Below, in pieces: positions 54,331 through 64,000 of a stretch of DNA of 64,000 nucleotides; position 1 is the first letter of the stretch; every line of letters starts with the position of its first letter. Below the pieces are notes generated by a model. It did no database searches. It was not told the DNA's origin and saw only the letters and a program-made list of their open reading frames with translations. A program made the position numbers and the translations under genes. This DNA is from Roseovarius sp. THAF27 (GTDB lineage Bacteria; Pseudomonadota; Alphaproteobacteria; Rhodobacterales; Rhodobacteraceae), in contig NZ_CP045393.1 of NCBI RefSeq assembly GCF_009363655.1, positions 2,790,001 to 2,854,000 on the forward strand, in the 5' to 3' direction.

Positions 54331-56052
54331 ATGACCCTGAACCTGAAATCAACCACCGCGCTGGCGGCGGCCATTGCCCTCACGGGCAGTGCCGCATGGG
54401 CCGGCATGGAAGAGGCGATGGAGTTCCTCGAGAACGAAATCGCAGGCATGTCCACGCTCAGCCAGGAAGAGCAGGAAGCCGAGATGCAATGGTTCGTCGA
54501 CGCGGCCCAGCCCTTCGAGGGCATGGAAATCAAGGTCGTCTCGGAAACCATCGCAACGCACGAATACGAAAGCCAGGTCCTCGCCCCGGCGTTCAGTGCC
54601 ATCACCGGCATCCAGGTCACCCATGACCTCATCGGCGAGGGCGACGTGGTCGAGAAACTGCAAACCCAGATGCAGTCGGGCGAGAATATCTATGACGGCT
54701 ACGTCAACGACAGCGACCTCATCGGCACTCACTGGCGCTATCAGCAGGTGCGCAACCTGACCGACTGGATGGAGGGCGAAGGGTCGGACGTCACCAACCC
54801 CAACCTCGATATCGACGACTTCATCGGCACGTCCTTCACCACCGGCCCCGACGGCAAGCTCTACCAGCTGCCCGACCAGCAATTCGCAAACCTCTATTGG
54901 TTCCGCTACGACTGGTTCAACGACGAGAAGAACAAGGCCGACTTCCAGGAGGAATACGGCTACGAGCTTGGCGTTCCGGTCAACTGGTCGGCCTACGAGG
55001 ATATCGCCGAGTTCTTCACCGGCCGCGACCTCAGCCACCTCGGTGTCGAGGGCGAAGTCTTCGGCAACATGGACTACGGCAAGAAGGACCCGTCCCTGGG
55101 CTGGCGCTACACCGACGCGTGGATGTCCATGGCCGGAATGGGCGACGTGGGCGAACCCAACGGGCTGCCGGTCGACGAATGGGGCATCCGGGTGAACGAG
55201 AATTCCCAGCCCGTCGGCTCCTGCGTCGATCGTGGCGGCGCCACCAACGCGCCCGCGGCCGTCTATGCCGTGACCAAGGCGATCGAGTGGCTCCAGAAAT
55301 ACTCGCCTCCGGCGGCGGCTGGCATGACCTTCTCCGAGGCCGGCCCGATCCCCGCGCAAGGCAATGTGGCCCAGCAGATGTTCTGGTACACCGCCTTTAC
55401 CGCGGCCACGGTCGAACCCGGCCTGCCGGTGATGAACGAGGACGGCACGCCCAAGTGGCGCATGGCCCCCTCGCCGCACGGCGTCTACTGGAAAGAAGGC
55501 CAGAAGATCGGCTACCAGGACGCAGGCTCGTGGACGCTGATGCAGTCGACCCCCGTCGACCGCGCCAAGGCGGCCTGGCTCTACGCCCAGTTCGTCACGT
55601 CGAAAACCGTGGACGTCAAGAAATCGGATGTGGGCCTGACCTTCATCCGCGAGTCCACCATCGACAGCGACCACTTCACCGAACGCGCGGATAAACTCGG
55701 CGGGTTGATCGAGTTCTACCGCTCGCCCGCCCGCACCGCATGGTCGCCCACCGGCACCAACGTGCCGGACTACCCGAAACTGGCCCAGCTCTGGTGGCAG
55801 AATATCGGGGACGCCATGTCGGGCTCCAAGACCCCGCAAGAGGCGCTCGATGCCCTCTGCGCGGACCAGGAGCGCGTGCTGGAACGTCTCGAACGCGCTG
55901 GCGTCCAAGGCGATCTCGGCCCGGTCATGAACGAGGAGCGCGACCCGCAATACTGGTACGACCAGGACGGCGCGCCTTATCCCAAGCTGGAAAACGAGGA
56001 CGAAGAGCCCAAGACCGTCTCCTATGACGAGCTGATCGCCAGCTGGCAGTAA
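54331..56052 (+). CDS. glpV: Glycerol-binding periplasmic protein GlpV
   Basis: 573 residues, larger than usual sugar-binding proteins, as expected for GlpV. Signal peptide ends at AAWA-GM (residue about 24). Typical parts: DLIGEGDVVEKLQTQMQSG and the aromatic QQMFWYTAFTAATVEPGLP. GGGAGG precedes ATG 54331. Delivers glycerol to GlpPQ-GlpST. Confidence 0.92.
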   Translation: MTLNLKSTTALAAAIALTGSAAWAGMEEAMEFLENEIAGMSTLSQEEQEAEMQWFVDAAQPFEGMEIKVVSETIATHEYESQVLAPAFSAITGIQVTHDLIGEGDVVEKLQTQMQSGENIYDGYVNDSDLIGTHWRYQQVRNLTDWMEGEGSDVTNPNLDIDDFIGTSFTTGPDGKLYQLPDQQFANLYWFRYDWFNDEKNKADFQEEYGYELGVPVNWSAYEDIAEFFTGRDLSHLGVEGEVFGNMDYGKKDPSLGWRYTDAWMSMAGMGDVGEPNGLPVDEWGIRVNENSQPVGSCVDRGGATNAPAAVYAVTKAIEWLQKYSPPAAAGMTFSEAGPIPAQGNVAQQMFWYTAFTAATVEPGLPVMNEDGTPKWRMAPSPHGVYWKEGQKIGYQDAGSWTLMQSTPVDRAKAAWLYAQFVTSKTVDVKKSDVGLTFIRESTIDSDHFTERADKLGGLIEFYRSPARTAWSPTGTNVPDYPKLAQLWWQNIGDAMSGSKTPQEALDALCADQERVLERLERAGVQGDLGPVMNEERDPQYWYDQDGAPYPKLENEDEEPKTVSYDELIASWQ

Positions 56053-56063
56053 CGGCTGCCCCG

Positions 56064-56157
56064 GGCCGGGGAAATCCCCGGCCTACACCGTGAAAAAATC
56101 GTAGGGCGGGGGTTTCCCCGCCCTCTTTCCATCCCCGTCCCGGGCTTGACCCGGGAC
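56064..56157. repeat. GTAGG-family inverted doublet and CTTGA-loop palindrome between glpV and glpK
   Basis: 56064-56123: GGCCGGGG-AAAT-CCCCGGCC, TAC, 14-nt spacer, GTA, GGGCGGGG-GTTT-CCCCGCCC, an inverted doublet as at 12198. 56137-56157: GTCCCGGG-CTTGA-CCCGGGAC. The gap between glpV and glpK is thus filled by repeats of two families. Confidence 0.85.
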
Positions 56158-56205
56158 CTCTCCCCTTGGACACTCACACAACGCAGTTCAGGCAAGGCCC
56201 CCGAC

Positions 56206-57689
<1,484 letters not shown>

Positions 57690-57693
<4 letters not shown>

Positions 57694-58811
57694 TCGAACC
57701 CTTCGGCCTGGCGGCCCCCGCCCGCATCCTCTTTGGTCGTGGCGAGTTCGCCAAGGCCCCGGACCTCGCCGCCAGCCTCGGCCCCCACGCGTTCGTCGTC
57801 CACGGTGCCACTCCGCGCCGCGCGCAGGCGTTGCTCGACTCGCCCGGCCTGCAAACCACCGCCTTCGCCTGCCCCCGCGAACCCGATCTCGCCCTGCTGG
57901 AAACCGCGCTCGACACCGCCCGCCACACTGGCGCGACCCATGTGGTCGCCATCGGCGGCGGCGCGGCCCTCGACCTCGGCAAGGCCGTCGCAGGGCTTCT
58001 CAAGGCCACCACCACGCCTCTGGATCACCTCGAAGTCGTGGGCCGTGGCCAGCCGCTCACCACGCCGCCCGCCCCCTTCATGGCCATCCCCACCACGGCG
58101 GGCACCGGCGCCGAGGCCACGAAAAACGCCGTCATCGGCGTGCCCGACCATGCCCGCAAGGTCTCGCTCCGCGACCCGGCCATGCTCGCCGACATCGCCC
58201 TCGTCGACCCCGCGCTGACCGACGGCACGCCCAAACCCGTCACCCTCGCCTCGGGCCTCGACGCCATCACCCAGGTGATCGAACCCTACGTCTCGTCGCG
58301 CGCCAACCCGCACACCGACGCGCTCTGCCGCGCCGCCATACCGCGCGGCTTGCGCGCCCTGCGCAAACTCATGGAAGGCGAAAACGCGGACGCCCGCGAC
58401 GACATGGCCTTCGTCAGCCTCACCGGCGGGCTGGCCCTCGCAAATGCCGGCCTCGGTGCCGTCCACGGCCTGGCCGGAGTCATCGGCGGTCGCGTCCCCA
58501 CGGCCCCCCATGGCGCAGTCTGCGGCGCGCTCCTGCCCGCCACGCTCGCCGCCAACCTCGCGGCCTTGCCACGCGAGAGCCTGCACGCCCGCCGCATCGC
58601 CGAAATCCGCGTCAGCGCGTCCGAGGCGCTCGGCACCCCCGACATCGCCGCCTGGTCGCGCCGTCACGGCCTGCCGACCCTCGCGCAGATGGGCATCGCC
58701 CCCGCCGACCACGCCGCCATCGCGGCAGAGGCGCAATCCTCCAGCTCCATGGCCGCCAACCCGGTCAAACTTCCGACCGAGCTGCTGCAACGCATCCTCG
58801 CTGCCAGCTAA
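57690..58811 (+). CDS. Iron-containing alcohol dehydrogenase/maleylacetate reductase-like protein
   Basis: 373 residues. Nucleotide motif [15 protein letters not shown] near residue 85 and group-III ADH metal ligands: D in ASGLDAITQ, His in [10 protein letters not shown] and APHGAV. Family members reduce aldehydes, maleylacetate, or oxidise glycerol-type alcohols. Coupled to glpK, so a glycerol- or dihydroxyacetone-related reaction is my guess. Confidence 0.82.
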
Positions 58812-58908
58812 GGACGAAGACGCGGGCCACGATCAAGTGTCGCGCGGCGTTTCACGGGCAAGCCATGTCCCGGGTTCATCGCGCACCACGTCAGAGCGTA
58901 CCGCCCGG

Positions 58909-58927
58909 CTTTTTCTTGCCGAAAATA
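58909..58927 (-). repeat. TATTTTCGGC motif, second copy
   Basis: Reverse complement TATTTTCGGCAAGAAAAAG differs from 693-711 in three positions. It lies in the 148-bp convergent gap between the alcohol dehydrogenase and amidohydrolase genes, where I see no clear terminator. Confidence 0.45.
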
Positions 58928-58959
58928 CTCAAAACCCGACGCAAGCCGAACGCACCGCC

Positions 58960-60621
58960 TCACGCCTCCCAGGTCACCCGCCCGCCACAGAGCGTCAGCA
59001 CCGCCCGCGCCGACCCCAACTCGGACGGCTCCATCGCCTCCAGGTCATGCGACATCACCGCGATATCCGCCATGAACCCTTCCGCCAGACGCCCCTTGCG
59101 ATCCTCGGCAAACTCCACCCAGGCATTGCCCGCCGTGTAGCTCTCCAGCGTTTCCAGCAGACCCTGCGACTGGTCCGGCCACCCCTCGCCCAGGTCCATC
59201 GGATCCACCGCCGCCCTTACGTTGGGCATCACGTCCACTGGCATCACCGGCCAGTCGGTGGAAAACACCATCCGCGCCGCGTGCTCCCGCTGCGCCCGCC
59301 AGGCATAGGCATAAGGCCACTGGTCCGGCCGCAGCACCTCGCGGATGCCATGCGGCGGAAAGAAATGCCCGAAGGCCGCGTGCCCCGGCTGGACCGAGGC
59401 GACCACGTCCAGCTCTCCCAGCCGCGGCAGGTCATCGGGATGAATGATCTCGATATGCTCCATCCGGTGCCGCGCGTCCCGCACGCCATTGGCCTCCCGC
59501 GCCGCCGCATAGCCATCCAGCGTCCGCCGCACCGCCAGGTCCCCGATCGCATGGGTGGAAATCTGGAACCCCCGCGCATCCGACGCCACGCAGGCCGCAT
59601 TGAATTGCTCCGGCGTGAACACCGCGTCGCCGTTGCTGTCGACGTCCGGATAATTCTCCAGCATCAACCCCGTGCGGCTTTCCATCACCCCGTCCATGAA
59701 CATCTTCACCCGGTTGCACCACAGGTGGTCGCTGGCATAGCGTGCCCGCATCTCCTCGGCCTCCTCCAGCCGGTCGATCGGATCGTGGCTTTTCATGTGA
59801 AACGGCACTTCCACGCGGCAGATCAGCTCGCCCTCGGCCTCCAGCTCGGCCAGCAATTCCATCTGGTAGAAATTGCCGTCCATGTTGTGCAGCCCGGTGA
59901 TCCCGTGGCTGGCGCAATGCTTCAGCCCGGCGACCAGCGCCGCCTTGTCCTTGGCCCGCTCTTCCGGGCCCGGCGTGGGCACCGGATCGGCCCCGGTCAC
60001 CAGCCCCGCCATGTCGCGCCCGCCATTGCGCGTCAGGCTCAGGACGGGGGCATAGGCCGACGGCTCCAGCAGCTTGCCCGTCGCGGTGCCATCCTCGGCC
60101 ATGACGATCTCTGCCCCCGCCTCGACCGGCCCGCCATGCAGGATCCCGGCAAGCTCCAGCGCGGCGGTATTGGCCCAGATCGTGTGATGATCGCCGGCAT
60201 AAAGCGCCAGCGGCCGGTCCGGCAGCACCCGGTCTAGGTCCTGCCGCGTGGTCTCGCGCCCCGGCCCCATCAGCTCGTAGGCCGCCTGCACCGCAAAGAC
60301 GACCCGGTCGTCGGGGCAGTCGTCGGCATAGGCCCGCACCGCCGCGGCCACCGCCTCCTCGCCCTGGACGCCGTACAGGTCCAGGTATCCCATCTCCACC
60401 GACCCGGCGAACAGATGCACGTGGCTGTCGATGAACCCCGGCAGCACCGTCGCGCCGCCGGCATCGACCTGCTTCGTGTCCGGCCCCGCCATGGCCCCGA
60501 TCTCGGCGCTCGTGCCCACCGCCACGATCCGCCCCGACGCCACCGCCACAGCCTCCGCCCTTGGCCGGTCGGGGTCCATAGTCAGGACCTTTCCGTTCAG
60601 AATCACGATATCCGGTGCCAT
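58960..60621 (-). CDS. Amidohydrolase family 3 protein (YtcJ-like)
   Basis: 553 residues. Metal-binding FIDSHVHLFAG near residue 62, later ISTHAIGD and MEHIEIIHPDD histidines, and VFSTDWPVMPVD aspartate. Such enzymes hydrolyse N-substituted formamides or other amides; substrate unknown. Divergent from the damaged LysR gene. Confidence 0.85.
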   Translation of the reverse strand: MAPDIVILNGKVLTMDPDRPRAEAVAVASGRIVAVGTSAEIGAMAGPDTKQVDAGGATVLPGFIDSHVHLFAGSVEMGYLDLYGVQGEEAVAAAVRAYADDCPDDRVVFAVQAAYELMGPGRETTRQDLDRVLPDRPLALYAGDHHTIWANTAALELAGILHGGPVEAGAEIVMAEDGTATGKLLEPSAYAPVLSLTRNGGRDMAGLVTGADPVPTPGPEERAKDKAALVAGLKHCASHGITGLHNMDGNFYQMELLAELEAEGELICRVEVPFHMKSHDPIDRLEEAEEMRARYASDHLWCNRVKMFMDGVMESRTGLMLENYPDVDSNGDAVFTPEQFNAACVASDARGFQISTHAIGDLAVRRTLDGYAAAREANGVRDARHRMEHIEIIHPDDLPRLGELDVVASVQPGHAAFGHFFPPHGIREVLRPDQWPYAYAWRAQREHAARMVFSTDWPVMPVDVMPNVRAAVDPMDLGEGWPDQSQGLLETLESYTAGNAWVEFAEDRKGRLAEGFMADIAVMSHDLEAMEPSELGSARAVLTLCGGRVTWEA

Positions 60622-60754
60622 GCCTGCCTCCTCGTCATATTTCGCGCATGGAAGCCGCAGCCGCCCGCGCCGTCAAGCTGGACAGCACGCCCGTCCTGCG
60701 CTTTCTTGAGCAAAGCCGCAATGCCGCCCGCCCATTCAACGAAAGCTGAAGCCG

Positions 60755-61626
60755 ATGGCCATCAAGATCGGCATGCTCCGCTGCTTTCTCACCGTGGCCG
60801 AGCGCGGCAACCTCGCCGACGCCGCCGAGGCCCTGGGTCGCACGCCCTCCGCCGTTTCCATGATGCTCCGCCAGTTCGAGGATCACATCGGCGCGCCCCT
60901 CTTCGAGGCCGGGCGCAAGTCCCGCCTCACCCGCCCAGCGAGCTCATCCGCGTCGAGGCGGGCCGCGAGCTGGCCCATTTCGACAGCACAATCGCCGCCA
61001 TCGAGGGGCTGTCCCGCGCCGAGGCCGGCCATGTCCGCCTCGCGGTCACGCCCTCGGTGGCGCAGATTCTGATGCCCGCCATCCTGCACCGTTTCGCCAA
61101 AGGCCACCCCAAGGTGCGCATCAACATGCGCGACACCGACAGCGCCACCATCGCCCATGACCTCGCCGCGGGCCGCGCCGATATCGCGCTCGCGTCCCTC
61201 GGCCCCCAAGCCGGGTTCGAGCGCGCATTGCTCTTTTCCGACCGCTTCGGCGTGGTCTGCCCCTCGGATCATCCCCTCGCCGCCGACTGGGAGGCCCTCA
61301 CCTGGGCCGACCTCGTGGATATTCCCTTCATCGCCAACGGCCTATGCCACTATATCAGCGATCCCGATTTCCGCCCCATCCTCGACCGTGCCACGCTCAA
61401 CGTCTCTGGCACCGACGCCCTGCTCAGCCTCGTGCGCGCCGGCATGGGCGTCACGCTCCTGCCCGAACTCACCATGCAGGACGCGGGCGCCGACATCACC
61501 TTCCTGCCGCTCGTCGATGCCTCGATCCGGCGCGAGGTTTGGATGTTCACGCCGACAGAGTCAGGGATGACCCCCGCCGCCCTCGCCCGCACCCTCCGGG
61601 CGCAGGAGATCCCCTTGACCCACTAA
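60755..61626 (+). pseudogene. LysR-family regulator with a frameshift
   Basis: The HTH (GNLADAAEALGRTPSAVSMM) is read from ATG 60755. Near 60930-60945, after KSRLT, the frame moves by one; the effector-binding domain continues in the next frame from SELIRVEAGRELAHFD to the stop at 61626 (IPLTH). Loss of one base explains it. With the base restored the protein would be about 290 residues, normal for LysR. Either a true pseudogene or a sequencing error. Confidence 0.85.
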
Positions 61627-61726
61627 CCCAAAATTGCAGATTTACTGAAATTTCCTACAGAACTTTGCGTCTGCCTAGAAACGCTGCATTGGCAAGACTC
61701 CGCCAATCACTTTCCAGGGATGCGCA

Positions 61727-63178
61727 ATGACCGACCTCAAGCTGAACTACATCGCGGGCCAATGGGCCGAAGGGCCGTCCTCCATCGAGAACCGCAACCC
61801 GTCGGACCTCACCGATCTCGTGGGCCAATTCACCCAGGCCAGCGCCGCGCAACTGGACGAGGCCATCGCCGCCGCCCGCACCGCGCAGGCCGAATGGGCC
61901 ACCTACGGGCTGGAACGCCGCTAGGCCGTGCTCATGGCGATCGGCACCGAGCTCATGGCCCGCGCCGAGGAGCTGGGCACGCTGCTTTCCCGCGAAGAGG
62001 GCAAACCCTTCGCCGAGGGCAAGGGCGAGGTCTACCGCGCCGGGCAGTCTTTCACCTACCATGCCCACGAACTCCTTCGCCAACTAGGCGAAAACGCCGA
62101 CTCTGTCCGTCCCGGCGTCGAGGTCGACATGCGTCGCGACCCCGTCGGAACCGTCGCCGTCATCTCCCCCTGGAACTTTCCCACCGCCACCGCGTCGTGG
62201 AAAATCGCCCCGACGCTCGCCTATGGCAACGCCGTCATCTGGAAACCGGCCAACCTCACGCCCGCCTCCGCCGTGGCGCTCACCGAGATCATCGCCAAAC
62301 AGGACATTCCCGCGGGCCTCTTCCAGCTTGTCATGGGCCCCGGCGGCGAGGTTGGCCATCGCCTTGTCGACAGCCCCGACATCGACGCCATCTCATTTAC
62401 CGGCTCGGTCCCGGTGGGCCGCCACATCGCCGCCTCCGCCGTGCAGAACTTCACCCGCCTGCAAATGGAAATGGGATCCAAGAACGCGCTTGCCGTAATG
62501 GACGACGCCGATCTCGACCTCGCCGTCACGCTGGCGCTCGGCGGTGCCTTCGGCGGCACCGGACAGAAATGCACCGCCTCCTCGCGCCTCGTCGTTTATG
62601 CCGGCATCCACGACGCCTTCGTCGACAAGCTCGTCGCCGGGGCCAAGGCGATGAAGGTCGGCCATGCCCTGGCCGAGGGCACGCAAATGGGCCCCGTCGT
62701 GTCCGAGAGCCAACTCAACGAGAACACTGCCTATGTCGAAAAAGGCCAGGCCGAGGGCGCCGAACTCGCCTGCGGTGGCACCCGCCTCGTGCTCGACCAT
62801 GACGGCCATTACATGTCCCCCGGCGTGTTCCTCGACACCATAAACGACATGGCCATCAACCGCGAGGAAATGTTCGCCCCGCTCACCTCGGTCATCAAGG
62901 TCGGCAGCTATGAGGAGGCGCTCCACGTGGTAAACGACACCAATTTCGGCATCACCTCCGGGATCGTCACGCGCAGCCTCGCCCGCGCCAGCCATTTCTG
63001 CCGCAGCGCCCGCACCGGCGTCGTCACCGTCAACCTGCCCACCGCTGGCACCGACTATCACGTCCCCTTCGGCGGCCGCGGCGACAGCTCTTACGGCCCG
63101 CGCGAACAAGGCATCCACGCCCGCGAATTCTACACCATCGTGAAAACCGCCTATATCTCGGCGGGTTCGCCGGAATGA
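61727..63178 (+). pseudogene. Aldehyde dehydrogenase with an in-frame TAG
   Basis: Full length would be 483 residues. Frame and homology are intact on both sides of TAG at 61922-61924 (GLERR-stop-AVLMAIGTELM); CAG to TAG, a single transition, is the simplest cause. Catalytic Cys is in GGTGQKCTASSR and Glu in MEMGSKNA. Close in pattern to alpha-ketoglutaric semialdehyde dehydrogenases. A shorter product starting at 61931 (GTG/ATG nearby) would lack the first 65 residues of the fold. Confidence 0.87.
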
Positions 63179-63190
63179 TCCTACATGAGG

Positions 63191-63333
63191 CATCGCCGGG
63201 CCGTGCACGCCCCTGGGTGGGCGCAGCAACGGAACTTCGACACGTGCCGACGCCACGCCGCCGAACACCGCTTCGGCGCGCAACGGCACCGATGCGCCCG
63301 CCCGTGGGGAGGGGCGGGCGCGGCCCGGCGATG
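63191..63333. repeat. 143-bp nested inverted-repeat element
   Basis: Outer arms 63191-63213 and 63311-63333 match as imperfect 23-bp inverted repeats (CATCGCCGGGCCG/CGGCCCGGCGATG exact). Inside are GGGCGCA/TGCGCCC (63219/63293), GTGCCG/CGGCAC (63244/63284) and GCCGAA/TTCGGC (63260/63272), all nested. The whole 196-bp gap is otherwise free of genes. Could be a mobile palindromic element or a folded RNA. Confidence 0.75.
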
Positions 63334-63374
63334 GCGGGCACCATCGTTCGAACCTTTTCAGACGGGTCAACGCC

Positions 63375-63854
63375 ATGACCTACCGCATCGATGGACTGCA
63401 ATACGCCAACTGGTCCGAGAAAATCTTCCGCCAGATGCGGCAGGACGGCCTCGATGCCGTGCACGTCACCATCGCCTACCACGAGACCTTCCGCGAAACC
63501 GTCCTCAACGTCGAACGCTGGAACCGCTGGTTCGAACAATATCCCGACCTGATCATCAAGGGGCGGTGGGCGGGCGATGTGCGCACCGCGCACGAGACCG
63601 GCCGCACCGCCATCTTCTTCGGTTTCCAGAACCCCTCGCCCATCGAGGACGATATCGGCCTGGTCGAGGTCTGGCACGACCTCGGTGCGCGCTTCATGCA
63701 GCCGACCTACAACAACCAGAGCCTACTCGCCACGGGCTGTTACGAGGCCGAGGATCCGGGCCTCACCCGCATGGGCCGCGAGGTCATTCGTGAGATGAAC
63801 CGCGTGGGCCTCGTGGTGGACATGTCCCACTCCAAAGCTTTTTCAGCGGCATGA
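63375..63854 (+). pseudogene. Membrane dipeptidase (peptidase M19), truncated
   Basis: The first 153 residues match the M19 family (YHETFRETVLNVERWNRWFE, FGFQNPSPIEDDI, ARFMQPTYNNQS, VVDMSHS). The family normally continues for about 200 more residues. Here homology stops after MSHS and the frame ends in KAFSAA at 63854. The break coincides with AAGCTT at 63835-63840 and the following DNA encodes part of another protein. Confidence 0.85.
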
Positions 63855-64000
63855 CCACCTACATCACCGATTTCTTCGGCATGGCGCTCTACCGCGGTGA
63901 CGCCGCCATCTTCGGCGAGCCGGGCTGGCTCGGCTGGTGGACCGTGTTCTTCTGGGGCTGGTTCCTGGGCTACGGCCCGCTCATGGCCATGTTCATCGCC
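63851..64000 (+). pseudogene. BCCT-family transporter, internal fragment
   Basis: From ATG 63851 to the window end: MTTYITDFFGMALYRGDAA then GWWTVFFWGWFLGYGPLMAM, the tryptophan-rich signature of betaine/carnitine/choline transporters, which normally lies beyond residue 300. The residues just upstream in the same frame (SFFSG) also look BCCT-like, so the first part of the transporter is missing rather than starting here. ATGA overlap with the dipeptidase stop may be chance. Confidence 0.7.

Noticed and set aside
63851..64000. A new gene starting at ATG 63851, coupled to the dipeptidase by ATGA
   Set aside because: The encoded residues belong to the middle of the BCCT fold and the similarity appears to extend upstream of the ATG, so it is a truncated gene rather than a true start.

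Overview
The window comes from the photosynthesis gene cluster and adjoining accessory DNA of a high-GC alphaproteobacterium. It is almost certainly a marine Rhodobacterales (Roseobacter-group) aerobic anoxygenic phototroph. The evidence is a type-2 reaction centre (pufL, pufM, pufC), LH1 (pufB, pufA), the oxygen-dependent cyclase acsF, the chlorophyllide reductase genes bchXYZ, and the spheroidene-type carotenoid set (crtA, B, C, D, E, F, I). Paired TGT-N12-ACA (PpsR/CrtJ) boxes lie in the expected promoters.

Left part (1-29.2 kb): acsF (5' cut off by the window edge), puhE, hemA and cycA run rightward. They face a long leftward superoperon transcribed from about 18.1 kb down to 4.0 kb: crtE-crtF / bchC-bchX-(44-aa ORF)-bchY-bchZ / pufQ-pufB-pufA-pufL-pufM-pufC / dxs / glutaredoxin-MauE fusion. 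Right of crtE the divergent crtD-crtC pair converges on crtI-crtB-tspO-cation exchanger, and crtA-bchI-bchD-bchO runs rightward. Together these genes supply IPP (dxs), ALA (hemA), bacteriochlorophyll a (acsF, bchC, bchXYZ, bchID), spheroidenone-type carotenoid, and the RC-LH1 complex with its electron donors (PufC, cytochrome c2).

Middle part (29.2-46.5 kb): a ProXVW-type quaternary-amine/osmolyte ABC transporter; an MBL-fold hydrolase and a short-chain dehydrogenase coupled by overlapping codons; a DMT exporter; and a Rieske oxygenase/GcvT-type pair divergent from a LysR regulator. A three-subunit molybdenum hydroxylase of the CoxMSL/XDH family follows, then a secreted RTX protein, a MoaD/ThiS-like protein and a PAS-HWE histidine kinase. 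I read the first half as an import-and-degrade module for a methylated amine, as an inference.

Right part (46.8-58.8 kb): a glycerol/glycerol-3-phosphate regulon, glpR divergent from glpD-glpST-glpPQ-glpU-glpV-glpK, plus an iron-type alcohol dehydrogenase. The operon is interrupted by palindromic repeats, one pair of which brackets a single-domain GIY-YIG nuclease gene.

Right edge (59-64 kb): an amidohydrolase, then a run of damaged genes. These are a frameshifted LysR gene, an aldehyde dehydrogenase with one in-frame TAG, and a peptidase M19 gene that breaks off at a HindIII site and continues as the middle of a BCCT transporter. This is either a decaying locus or a stretch with sequence/assembly problems.

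Most promising for follow-up: the GIY-YIG gene inside palindromic repeats, the coupled 44-aa ORF between bchX and bchY, the three-haem PufC, the unresolved crtC start, the interlocked inverted repeats between pufC and dxs, and the 143-bp nested inverted-repeat element near the right end. I saw no tRNA, rRNA, CRISPR array or transposase gene. No stretch longer than about 300 bp lacks a gene.
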